Shown: positions 52,703-63,500 of the stretch, piece by piece
Position numbering within the stretch: the first letter of the stretch is position 1
Layout of the letters: every line of letters starts with the position of its first letter
From: Planctomycetota bacterium
GTDB taxonomy: Bacteria > Planctomycetota > UBA11346
Reading direction: 5' to 3'
Assembly: GCA_014193115.1 (NCBI GenBank)
Contig: BJHQ01000018.1
Span: forward strand, 44,846-108,845
DNA: 64,000 bases
Program-made: the position numbers and the translations under genes
Notes under the pieces: model-generated
The model's input: only the letters and a program-made list of their open reading frames with translations
Databases searched by the model: none
What the model was told of the DNA's origin: nothing

Positions 52703-55700
52703 TCAGGGTGCAGGGGTGACGGGCGCGCTCACTGGGCCATCGGCGGCCTTTGCTGGTGCCTCGCCAGATTTTCCCGGCGACTTGGTGGATTTCCCTGGCA
52801 ATTCGGTGGATTTCCCTGGCGACTCGGTAGATTTCCCTGGCAATTCGGCAGATTTCCCTAGCAATTCGGCAGATTTCTCTGGCAATTCGGCAGATTTCTC
52901 TGGCCATTCGGCCAGGAAATACGCTCGATGGGTCACGTCACCCAGGCGGAGTCTGGCATTGAGAAGCACCAGCACACCGTATTCCCGCTTGGGATCCATC
53001 CACTCCGGTACAAAGGCCGAGGTTGGGGGTGGAGGAGGCGCGCTGGTACGCTTGTCCGACCACTCCAAGCGATCTTTTCGGAAAATCGCTCCACACCAAA
53101 TCTCAGGTCGGGCAAGATCGCTGAGTTTTTTCAACTGATCCAGGTCATTCCAGGTCGCCAGCTTGGCTCCATGCTTCTGGCACCAGCCAGCGGCTTCGGC
53201 CCAGGTCATCGCCAGCGGAATGCGCCGGTACAGCGAGCCGCCCAGGGTCATGGCCCCGCTCGCTCCCGTTGCCGGATCGATGCCGGCCAGGAGATCAGCC
53301 AAAGTCGACGCATCCTCGGCCAAGATCGTGCGAACCTTCAGGTTGGCGGAGCTGGCCAGTTCTCTCGACCAAGCGCGATAGGCATCCGCATCCAGCGGAG
53401 CGCCACCGGCCTGGAGTTGATTGATGTTCCTCGGCGGTATCGGCAACCTGGCCAAGGGATTGTCCTGGAGATCGAGGATCCGCAGATCGAGCCGCTCAAG
53501 TGGGCCAGGGTCGGTGATCTGATTGCCGGCCAAATCGACAGCGCGCAGCAGGGTGCAGCCGGCGAGCGGCGCTGCGTTGGTCACCAGGTTGCCGGAAAGG
53601 CCCAATCGCTGGATCGGCAAGCCGCGGAGCGGTGCCAGATCGACGATCCGGTTGCCCTTCGCGCTCAGTTCGGCCAGCGGGCACCCAGAAAGCGGTGCCA
53701 GGGATTGGACCGCATTGCCGTCGACCAGCAGGGTGGCCAGGGGCATGCCGGTGAGCGGTGAGAGGTCGGTCACCTGGTTCCAGTTCAGCTCCAGGCGGTT
53801 GAGGCGCAGGCTGCGAATCGGTGCGAGATCGGTCAACCGGTTGGATGCGGCATTGAACATCGCCAAGGGAAGGCCGCGGAGCGGCGACAGGTCCGCCACG
53901 AGATTCGACTGCGCATCAAGCCGCCGCAGGGGCATGCCGGCAAGCGGTGCCAGGCTGCTCACTTGGTTGTTGCTGCAATCCAAAGAGATGAGCCGAAGCC
54001 CCTGGAGGGGGGCGAGGCTGGTGATCGCGTTCGCGTTGATCGCCAAGCGGTTCAGCGACCGGCACTGGGACAGGGGCGCGAGATCGACGATGTCGTTGCG
54101 GTTCGCCATCAGGGTCACCAGCGACGGCCGGACGACCTGGGCGAGGTCGGACAGATGGGTGTGGCTGATGTCGAGGTTGACCAGGGGCAGCATGGCCAAT
54201 GGCGCCAGATTGATGAATTGCAGTTCTGAAACATCGAGGAATTTGATGGGCAGCTTGGCCAAGGGTGACAGATCAGTCACCCGGGTTCTGCCGATCAGCA
54301 GCCGTTCCAAAGGCATCGTGGCCAGCGGACTCAGGTCTGAGACCTCGCTTTCGCTGCAATCCAGCATCTTCAGCTGAAGCCCGGCCAAAGGAGCCAGGTC
54401 GATGACTGTGGACTGCCTGAGGCTCAATTGGCTCAGAGGCATCCCCGAGAGGGGGCGCACGTCGCTGATTTTGGCCTTGATCAGCAGCAGATGGCGTGCC
54501 TTGATACCGACCAACAGCGACACGTCAGCCGGTGCAGACAGATCGATGCCGCTCAGATCGAGCAGGTCGATTTGTTTCAATCGGCGGAGCCACGGGGCCA
54601 GGTGACGGAGCCGTGCGGCAGTGATCTGAGTCTGCTTGTCGTTGGCCAAGGTGATGGCTGCGCCATGGTTTGGATCGACGGCGGAAATCTGGGCGAGCAG
54701 GTATTCGGCCTCATCAAGGTCGCCATTGCGCCATGCGGTCAACGCTTCATCGGCCAGCAGCCGGAGGGTTGGCATGCTGTTCCGGTAGTCAGAGGCCAGC
54801 CGTTCCCTGGCGGCGACGGCGGTGGAAGCCCAGTCCGGTCCGAGCAGGCGTGCCACCAGGCAGGTTTTCTCCAAGGCTTCGGCAGCAAGAGCGGTGCCAG
54901 CCTGATCGACTGAGATCGACCGGTAGCGGTCCAGGGCCAGGGCCAGTGCGCCGGCTTCGACCAAAGCATCGCCGGTGGCCACCGGGCTGGAAACGCGGGC
55001 CAAGGAGCGCCGCTCGACCGTGATCCTCAGGATGCGAGTCGATGCCTGCCAGGCCCGCACGCCCATCCCGCCGAGATCCGATCCGGGCAAGGGCAGGACG
55101 TCGGCAGCCTCCACCAGCACCCGGTCACCGCAGGACAGCGAGGCTCTTCCTTCAAGCCGGGTCAGGACATAGGTGAGCCGGGAGCCGGGGACCACAGCGG
55201 ATGGGCCGACCACTGGTCGTCCATCTCCCGGAGAGGATTCGCGATAAATACGGTAGGCCTTGGCGGAATTGCCATTGTCTGACTTGGCGGTGAGGCCAGC
55301 TGGCCGATGCCAATATTCCTGCAACCGCTCCCGCCGCGCTCCAAGGGCGATCTCGATCGATTCGGAAAGCGGCAGGTCGACTTCGACCTTGACCCGCGCT
55401 TCATTGCGCAGATTCGCTCCTTCAAGCCACAGCCATGAGCCGGGTGAAATAGCCAGGCCGGCCCGGTCGAGGGTCACCGGCACAGTGGTTCCGCCGAGGT
55501 CCGAGGTGAGGATCTGGAACGGACCCAGATCGTCGCCGGCGGTGAAATCGCGGTTCGCCACCACCACCCAGTCAGTCGAACGGGATTGGTTGTCCCGCCA
55601 CAGCCAGGAACCGAGCAAGGCCGCCATGGCGACCACCGAGGCCATCAGGGCGCTTTGGAGGGGGCGCCGGCGCACGATGCGCCACATCTGAGACGGGTAG

Positions 55701-56905
55701 CCAGGCGGGCGAGCTGTGACCCGTTCGCCATTGCGGAATCGGGCCAGATCGTCTGCCAGCTCCTCGGCTGAAGCGTAGCGATCTTCGATGCGTTTTTGCA
55801 GGCATTTACCGCAGATCGCGGCAAGTCCAAGCGGTACGGTGGGATCAAGGCGGCGAACTGCCGGTGGTTCGCGTTCGACCACCGCAGTCAACACCTCGTA
55901 CGCGGTTTCGCCGGTGAAGGGAGGTCTGCCGCAGCACAGTTCATAGAGTACGGCTCCCAACGACCACACATCGCTGCGCGGACCGATCCGGTCGTGCTGG
56001 GCCTGGGCTTGCTCAGGCGGCATGTACGGCGGCGTGCCCAGCGCCTGGTCAGGCAAGGTCAGTCCGGTGGCATGCACGGCCCGCGCCAGGCCGAAGTCCG
56101 TCACCCGCGGCTCACCGGAACTGTCGACCAGGATGTTGGCCGGCTTCAAATCTCGGTGGATGACTCCATTTTGGTGGGCGTGGTGGACGGCGCGTGCGGC
56201 CTTTTCGACCATCGTCGCCCGCTGCCGCCAGGTCCGCGGCTGTTCCCGGGCCCACACCGCCAGATCTCGGCCATGGACGTAATCCATGGCAAACCATTCG
56301 ATGTCGCCGCTGTTGCCGATGGCATGGACCCGGATGAGGTGCGGATGTCTGAGCTTCGACAGCACCGCATGCTCGCGGCGCAGACGTTCCGGACCTTGGC
56401 CGCCAGGTTCGGGGTCGATCAGGGTCTTGACCGCGACGATCCGTCCGTCCTGGTCGAGCGCCTTCCAGACCTCGCCGACACCGCCCCGGCCGATCCGCTC
56501 GACCAGCCGGTAGGGGCCGAGCTTGCGGTCGTGGCTCGGCGGCCTGCGGATGACCCTGGTATCGCTGCTCGCATCCAGTTCCGGGTCAAGAGTGACGCGC
56601 CAGCCAGAGGATCGATCGGGAGCCAGACGGATGCGCCAGTCCTGGCCAGCCTCGTCTCGGATCTCCCGGATCACCGTCGTGGGCGCCGTTCCGTGAGGGA
56701 CTTGTGGCGGCGTGCAGGCGGTGGCCAGCACCAGATGACCAAGGGACTCCCAGGCCGACGGTGGATCCCCAACCAGATCATCCACAGGCGTGCCGAGATG
56801 CGCCGCCAAGCTGTCGCTGAGCGAGGTGATCCTGCCACGCTCATCAAGCTGGACGGTGAGCCGCTGGGCGGGCTGGGAGAAAGCGCCGGAATCGCGGAAG
56901 GTCAC
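52703..56905 (-). CDS. Ser/Thr protein kinase with LRR and C-type-lectin-like domains
   Basis: This 1400-aa protein has an N-terminal region (1-125) that may sense signals. A kinase domain follows (about 128-395): glycine loop 'IGRGGVGEVWKA', Lys in 'IVAVKTLID', 'VIHRDLKPANILVD' and 'VTDFGLARAVHATG'. One membrane helix lies at about 418-440, then a beta-rich region. About 15 short leucine-rich repeats (780-1155) carry words like 'DLAPLAGLQLKMLDCSESEV'. A C-type-lectin-like domain (about 1200-1325) has 'TWAEAAGWCQKHGAKLATW' and 'RLEWSDKRTS'. The last 70 residues are (G/E)KS(T/A)E(L/S)P heptads. The kinase is probably cytoplasmic and the LRR and lectin parts outside. The ATG start is the longest; later ones cannot be excluded. 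Confidence 0.85.
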   Translation of the reverse strand: MTFRDSGAFSQPAQRLTVQLDERGRITSLSDSLAAHLGTPVDDLVGDPPSAWESLGHLVLATACTPPQVPHGTAPTTVIREIRDEAGQDWRIRLAPDRSSGWRVTLDPELDASSDTRVIRRPPSHDRKLGPYRLVERIGRGGVGEVWKALDQDGRIVAVKTLIDPEPGGQGPERLRREHAVLSKLRHPHLIRVHAIGNSGDIEWFAMDYVHGRDLAVWAREQPRTWRQRATMVEKAARAVHHAHQNGVIHRDLKPANILVDSSGEPRVTDFGLARAVHATGLTLPDQALGTPPYMPPEQAQAQHDRIGPRSDVWSLGAVLYELCCGRPPFTGETAYEVLTAVVEREPPAVRRLDPTVPLGLAAICGKCLQKRIEDRYASAEELADDLARFRNGERVTARPPGYPSQMWRIVRRRPLQSALMASVVAMAALLGSWLWRDNQSRSTDWVVVANRDFTAGDDLGPFQILTSDLGGTTVPVTLDRAGLAISPGSWLWLEGANLRNEARVKVEVDLPLSESIEIALGARRERLQEYWHRPAGLTAKSDNGNSAKAYRIYRESSPGDGRPVVGPSAVVPGSRLTYVLTRLEGRASLSCGDRVLVEAADVLPLPGSDLGGMGVRAWQASTRILRITVERRSLARVSSPVATGDALVEAGALALALDRYRSISVDQAGTALAAEALEKTCLVARLLGPDWASTAVAARERLASDYRNSMPTLRLLADEALTAWRNGDLDEAEYLLAQISAVDPNHGAAITLANDKQTQITAARLRHLAPWLRRLKQIDLLDLSGIDLSAPADVSLLVGIKARHLLLIKAKISDVRPLSGMPLSQLSLRQSTVIDLAPLAGLQLKMLDCSESEVSDLSPLATMPLERLLIGRTRVTDLSPLAKLPIKFLDVSELQFINLAPLAMLPLVNLDISHTHLSDLAQVVRPSLVTLMANRNDIVDLAPLSQCRSLNRLAINANAITSLAPLQGLRLISLDCSNNQVSSLAPLAGMPLRRLDAQSNLVADLSPLRGLPLAMFNAASNRLTDLAPIRSLRLNRLELNWNQVTDLSPLTGMPLATLLVDGNAVQSLAPLSGCPLAELSAKGNRIVDLAPLRGLPIQRLGLSGNLVTNAAPLAGCTLLRAVDLAGNQITDPGPLERLDLRILDLQDNPLARLPIPPRNINQLQAGGAPLDADAYRAWSRELASSANLKVRTILAEDASTLADLLAGIDPATGASGAMTLGGSLYRRIPLAMTWAEAAGWCQKHGAKLATWNDLDQLKKLSDLARPEIWCGAIFRKDRLEWSDKRTSAPPPPPTSAFVPEWMDPKREYGVLVLLNARLRLGDVTHRAYFLAEWPEKSAELPEKSAELLGKSAELPGKSTESPGKSTELPGKSTKSPGKSGEAPAKAADGPVSAPVTPAP
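52769..52915. repeat. Seven tandem 21-bp repeats coding a heptad tail
   Basis: Units of 21 bp follow the plus-strand pattern TTTCCCTGGCAATTCGGCAGA with 1-5 changes each. They encode the K-S-x-E/K-x-P-G heptads at the C-terminus of the kinase. A multiple of three keeps the frame, so copy number can vary without breaking the gene. Confidence 0.85.
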
Positions 56906-56973
56906 AGCTGTGTGCAGGATACCCCGAGGTCCGAAGGTGCGAAACCGGAAAGGCGGGCGAACCTCTCCACGAT

Positions 56974-57321
56974 TCAGCCGACGGCCCCAGGGTCGTGATC
57001 TCGGCGATCGGCGAGTGCGAGCACCTTGCCGTGGTCTGCGCCAGACAGCCGAATGGTCTTCTCGGCATGCGCCGCCCCTGAGACCACCGTCGCCCGTCCG
57101 CCGACCAGCGATTCAAGAAACGCGCACACCGCCTGGTTCGCTTTGCCGCCTTCGGGTGGGGCGGTGACCCGCACTTTCAAGCGATCACCGTGCAGGCCGG
57201 AAATCTCGGTTCGGCTTGCGCCAGGCACGACCTTCAGGCGCAATTCAACTTCGCCGTTGACGGAGCGGATGAATGGATCCACGTGCTTCGCGCCTTTCCT
57301 GCAGTCGCCATGAGCCGCCAT
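56974..57321 (-). CDS. YggU/DUF167 family protein
   Basis: This 115-aa protein has the family body: 'ELRLKVVPGASRTEISGLHG', 'RLKVRVTAPPEGGKANQAVC', 'FLESLVGG' and 'VVSGAAHAEKTIRLSG'. The natural start may be further inside, near 'PFIRSVNG', since the first 15 residues look random; an ATG at 57321 was chosen. The family is widespread, and its role is unknown. Confidence 0.88.
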   Translation of the reverse strand: MAAHGDCRKGAKHVDPFIRSVNGEVELRLKVVPGASRTEISGLHGDRLKVRVTAPPEGGKANQAVCAFLESLVGGRATVVSGAAHAEKTIRLSGADHGKVLALADRRDHDPGAVG

Positions 57322-57512
57322 GAGCGCCCCGCCTTGAGGGCGATTTTGCTTGGCATGATCGCGTGACCAAGATGGGTTTGTTAAGACTCTCACCGACGAT
57401 GGCGATCGCAGCAAATCTCTGTTCCCTCAAGGGTATGCAGCGGTTGTGCAGGGTGGCTCGACCCTAGACTGTTCCCGCCATCGCCAGTTCCCGCCACCGA
57501 TCCGGAATCCCC

Positions 57513-60500
57513 ATGCCTCTCGTTCGCTATGCGGTACGATTTCTCCTGGTAATTCTTACAGCCTGTCTTTCTTGCCTGACCGCCTCCGAGCTGACCGTCT
57601 ACTGGAATCCAGCCGGCGCATCTACCGACGGCAATGATTCCACCAACTGGACCCTGCTGGCCGACGGGACTGGAGGATCGCCAGGTCCGCTCAATAATCT
57701 TCATGTTTTGAGCTTCGCTGGAACCGGAATTTCCAGTACCCAGGCGTGTGCTTTCACGGCGGATCTTTCGGTCAAGCGGATCGAAGTGCCGGCCGGAGCG
57801 ATCCCGATCTCTGATGGCGGGAATACGCTTTCGATGGGCGGCCTCGATGCGGTCGGCGGGAGCTGGACCCTGACTGGCACGGTGCAATTCGTCCAATTCG
57901 TCGCCTATAGCGGGCCGCTAAAATTCCCCGCAGGCCAGTCGTTGAACAACGTCGGCAGCACCTCCACCGATCTGACCATTCTTTCAGATCTAACGATTGC
58001 TGGAACCTTGGACATCCTGGGCGGGACCTGGGACGCATCGACCCTGTCCAATGAACCGGTCATCGCCTTGACCGGAGCGGGCAAGATCCATCGCTTCCAC
58101 CCGGCTACGTGCATCCTCAGCGATTCCTTTGCGCTGGCTGGCGGGTTCGTGATCCAGGGCACTGGTTGTTCGTTGTCGCTGCCCGATGGCGCCAATGCCG
58201 CCAGAACCAGCGACAAAGATAATATTCCGAGTCTGCGCATCGAACAGGACGCTACGTTGAAACGGGAATACGATGGGCGCTCGGCGTTCAGTTTCGGCAC
58301 CAGCCGGTTGGAAATCGCCAACGGGAAAACCCTGACCATCGACGATGGCGTCGAATTGGCCATCAACAGCGGTACCTCCGTAAGTGCTGCAGGTGGAACG
58401 ATCACGACCCCAGGATCGGGCTGGCTGGTATGGGCTCGCACACAGGATCTTCCGGCAAGCGCTGCCTTGTCGTTGAACAGCAATATTGTGGTTCGTTCAC
58501 CGATCGGATCACCTGCCACGCCAGCCTTCACTCTCGGCCCAGCGACGCTCTTCGGTGGGACATTTCCAAAATCGCTGGCGATCGAGGCCGGGTCGGAGGG
58601 CGCGGTCTCAGTGACCATCTCCGGAGCCGTCACGGTGGCCAACGATCTCAGGTTTATCACGAAGACATCATCGGGAGATGTGTCCGTCACCTTGCAGTCG
58701 GCAGTCCTGAACATCGGTGGGACCTGCACTCACCTTGATGACACGTCTACCTACGGTCGTCTGACCTTCATCACCGATGGCGGACCGGATGGTATTTTCA
58801 ACATCGGCGGAGATTTCGATTTCTCCGCTGGTCAAAACGATGAAACTGTGAATGACCCGACGATCACGACCCATTGCCTCGATCTCAGGATTTCAGGTTC
58901 GGTCTGCCATCTAGGCAACCTGTATTCTCAGAACTCCAATTTCTTGCGGATCACATTGAAGGCGACCAGCGGTACGGTGGCTTTGACCGGGCCGGCTATC
59001 GACTACCAGACGACCGATCTGATCTGCGATGGGGCTGATGTCGCCATCACGACCAACAACTTGAACCTTGGTAAGCTTCAGATCACCAGCGGTTCGCCAG
59101 TCATTTCCGCGTCGGCCCCGATGGGTATCGGCGGCATCCAGGTCGATAGTGGCGCCACGGCACCAGTCATTTCTGCGAGTCTTTCAAAAGGAATGGGAAC
59201 GCTGCAGGTGAAGATCGATGGTACTTCTCTGACCACGACCGGCACCATCACGTATGGGGAAACCGCAGATGCTGCGAAAATCGGTGCCGGGAAGTGGATT
59301 GCCCAAGGGGATGTCACGATGAGCGGCCCGGTGACTGTCTCGGCCGGAGAGTTGTCCGTTGAGGCGGATGTGAGTCCGGATGTGATCGTCGAATCCGGCG
59401 TCCTCAGCGGCTCAGGGACGGTCATTGGATTGTCATTGCTGGACACCAGCCAAGGAACCATCGCCCCCGGAATTGCCGGTTCGCCGGGAATCCTGACCTC
59501 GACAGGAATTGATAACTTGCGTGGCCCGAGCGGAGGAACTCCGGGAATCCTCAGGCTCGTGGTGAATGATTTCGCCACGGCCGGGACCGATTATTCCCGA
59601 TTGGCCTGCTCCAACCTGACCATCGACCCGGGCACCTTCACCATCCAAGTCGATGTAGGAAGCCTATCCGGATCCGGCACCGCAGCCGGGGTCATCACAT
59701 CGACGAGTCTGTCCGGGGCACCGCTGAACTCCCGGGTGGAATTGCTGAACAACACCACCTATAACGGTGTTCCGAATCTCGTTGCCAATGGGAACGATTT
59801 CGATTTAGGATTGTCCTCGTTCACGGAAAGCAGCCGATTCACCAGGGACCTCGACGGGAACGGCCATATCGATCGGATCGCGGTGACCATGTCGATGCCG
59901 CTCAACGATGATTTCTCAGGAATTTCCGCGGTGGTCCAGGGGTACACCGTGACCAGCATCGACACTGGCGCGGTTGCATTTGACAACATCTTGATGATCC
60001 ATCTCCAAGAGAAGACCGTATTCGACACCGGCGTGACACCGCTAGTCAGCGTGTCCAATTCGAGTCTGATGGATGTCACTGGTTATGCGTTGCTTTCTCT
60101 CGCTTCGGCAAATGCCGATGACGGCGCGGATCCGATTCTCGCTGCTGCAACGTATCTGTCAGGCAAGCTGATCCAGATCATTTTTTCCGAACCGGTCCAG
60201 GACACCTGGGGTACGACCAGTATGGTCACCACGGGGTCCTTGCCGGCCATCGACACCAATCTCGGGCCGGACTTTGGAGCGGTGGACGATGATCGGGCGA
60301 TCGTAACACTGGTGAGCGACCTCCAGCCTGGAAACAGTGGAACCATTGGTTTCCAGTCGCCGGGGACCTTCAGCGACCAATCCGAAAATACGAATAGCGG
60401 CACCAATGGCGTTCCGATCTCCGTCGCCGCGGCCCTGTATTGGAATCCCCCTAATCCCGGCCTTTCAAAGGATGCGAATCTTCCTGGAAACTGGTCCACG

Positions 60501-63500
60501 GATCCTGGAGGAACTGCGCCCTTCGCGGGCAGCTTGACCTCGTTTGCACTGCGATTCGACGGCTCCGGGCCAAATGCAGATGCGGACTGCATCTTGAGCG
60601 GCGACCTCTCCTGTTTGCGCATCACCGCTCCTGCCAGCACCTATCCTGGATCCTTCTCCGATAGCGGTTTCAACATCACGGTTTCGGAAGGATTCCTCTG
60701 GCAGGATGCCGCGACCACACTGAACCTGACCGGAACGGTGATCATGACGGGTTCATGCATCGTGGAAACCAGCGGGCAGTCCCTCAACCGGGTCACCATT
60801 CAGGCGGGTGGAACTATGGTGTTGGGCACGGACGTGACGCTTGGTGGGATATTGCAGGCGAATGGAGTGATCGATTTCGGATATATCCGCGCGTTGACCA
60901 TTGCCGGTTCCTCCGCCGCCACCCATGACTTTTCTGGTGCTTTGTTCCAGAACCTTGGTGGATCAGGGAACCTGATACGGGTGGCCGCCGGAATCGACGG
61001 AACCACGATCATCCTCCCGAGCACCGCTCATGGACAGGTGCCCGCATTGGAATTCCTCAGCAACACGACCCTGGATCGGACGGTTTCCGGGACCAGCCGG
61101 ATCGCGCCAGACAGCTCCTTCGGGAATCTTCGTATCAATAATGGCATCACGCTCACCCTAGATGCTGATGTGACCTTGGAAGTCGGTCCCCAAAGCACCC
61201 TGGACGGGTCTGGCGGATTCAGCGGTGGAACGATCGCCGGTTCGGGTACTTTTCAATGGCGGCAAGGATCCGAAAACACCTTCCCAGCTCCTGGTGTGGT
61301 CAACTTTGATAGTCCGGTCCTCCTGACTGCCGAAACAAATGGATATTATCCATCAACGTTCCTGGCTGGCGGGACCGCATTCAATTCACATTTGACCATT
61401 CAGATCGAAGAAAATGAGGATCTGGAAGTCCAGCTGGATGGTTCAGTGACCGTCGGGGGCGATCTTCGCCTCCGATCCATGCCGACCATAAATAACTCGA
61501 TTCTTGAAATTCATTGGAATGGGGCAAGCTCCAACCTCGCAGTCACTGGTTCCTGCTACCACGACGACGCTCAGAGTGGCATTAGTGGTGTGATCTTCTC
61601 TGGCGAAACGGTGAAACTCCAGGCCCAAGAACTTCGTTGGGGCAACGGACATGGCGATATTTATTTTGATGACGGTTCCATCGCCGGAAAAGAAGTTGCG
61701 GCCTCGGGAATCGATGTCTTCATCATCACCCTATCGGGAATCACCCACACGTTTGCCGCCGGCATGGATACTTCTGGCCCATCCCTGGATTTGGTTTTGA
61801 CCGGAACTGGAACCATCGATGTCGGGATCGATGATGATTCCTACGCCTTTCCTCTCGATTTGACGGTCACAGGTGGTGGCGATGTCCGGTTGCGCACGTC
61901 TACTGGAACTGGGAGCGGTTGGATCCTCGATGAGGTCATTCTGAATCCAACCACTCCGTTGACCCTGCGCAGCCAGGTGACCAGTGGCACTTGGTCGGAC
62001 ATTGCGACGGAAATCTGGGGCGACATCCAGGGCGGCGGCAGTGCCGACACCACAATCACCGCACCGTTGATCATCGATGCACGTACCATGGCGGTGACGG
62101 TCGCGAGTGGTCGTTCCATGACCTTGTCTGGTCACGTGAGCGAGACAGCTCGCTCTGGGTTGACAACTGATGGACCTGGAACCGTCATCATCGCTGGTGG
62201 GGTAACCGTGACCGATCCGGTCTTGGCCGTGGATGGGATACTACGGGTCGGGAGCGTGACTCCGGGAGTCAGACTCAGCGGCGGTACGGTGGAAGGAATC
62301 GGTCCGATCGGGTATCTTGAGACCAATTATCCAACGAGCAGCGCCGGCACGGTTGTTCCCGGAGTCAATGGGCTTCCCGGAATCCTGGCCATCACCGGCA
62401 ACCTGGCACTCGACGACCCGAGCAACCCTTCCAACACGGTGAGACTGAAGGTCGCTGGGGTGGCCACGCCAGGAACTGACTATAGCCGGATCACGGCGTC
62501 TTCCGTCACTTTGTCAACAAACCAGCAATTGGTGCTGGATCTTTCAGGGGCGCCTTCTGCCGGCGGAACGGCCCAGGGCATCCTCCGTTATACGATTCTG
62601 ACTGGTTTGTGGAGCGCAGGGAATATCAGTACCGTGAATAACACGGTACCGCTGATGCCCACGCTGACGAATGACACGGTGAACAACGAAATAGACCTGA
62701 TCCTGTCGCCGTTTGTCGTAACTGAGCGCCGCACCTTGGATTTGGATGGCGATGGCCGGATCGATCGGATCCAGGTGACGTGTTCAACAGCGCTGAACGA
62801 CGACTTTTCTGGAGTGACCGTGGCAGTCGATGGTTATACCCCTGGAGCTATTACGTCTGGAGTTCCCAATGACACCATGTTCTATATAGACCTCACCGAA
62901 GGTATCCCGCCGGACACTGGAGCTACTCCAACGGTAACCATCACCAATTCCGGTTCCCTCAAGGAAGCTGGAAACGCCTTCGCCTTGGCAAGCGACAGTC
63001 CCGGTGCGAATGCTGTTGATGGCGCTGCCCCTATTCTGATCAGCGCGCGAACTCTGGGTGGTACTCAAGTTGAAGTTCGATTTTCAGAGCCTTTGCTCGA
63101 CAGCTCCGCCAATCCGTTATTCTTCACCGGCTCAGCGTTCTCTGTGGTCGGCGCCAATGCAACCTGTGTTGCTGTAGGCACTGGTTCAACTGTAAATGAT
63201 GATACCCTGTCTGTGACCTTGGCAGCATCGTTGGTCGGAACCGCTGACAGCGGTACGATGACGATTGGTGCCGATGCCGTGCGGGACTCCGCAAATATCC
63301 TGGCATCATCCGGATCCGTATCGGTTACCGACGGAATTGACCCGACCGCAACGCTGAGTGCGAGCGCCGGTCCGTTCAACGCACCGTTCACGGTGACGAT
63401 CACGTTCAGCGAGGCGGTGACCGGTTTCACCACCAGCGACCTGAGCGTGACCAACGGCAGTGCCAGCGCGGTCAGCGGCACGGGACCATACACCACGACG

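Noticed and set aside
52590..52907. 105-codon frame with AREICRI repeats
   Set aside because: It is another reading frame of the same-strand 21-bp repeats in the kinase gene. The periodicity comes from those repeats.
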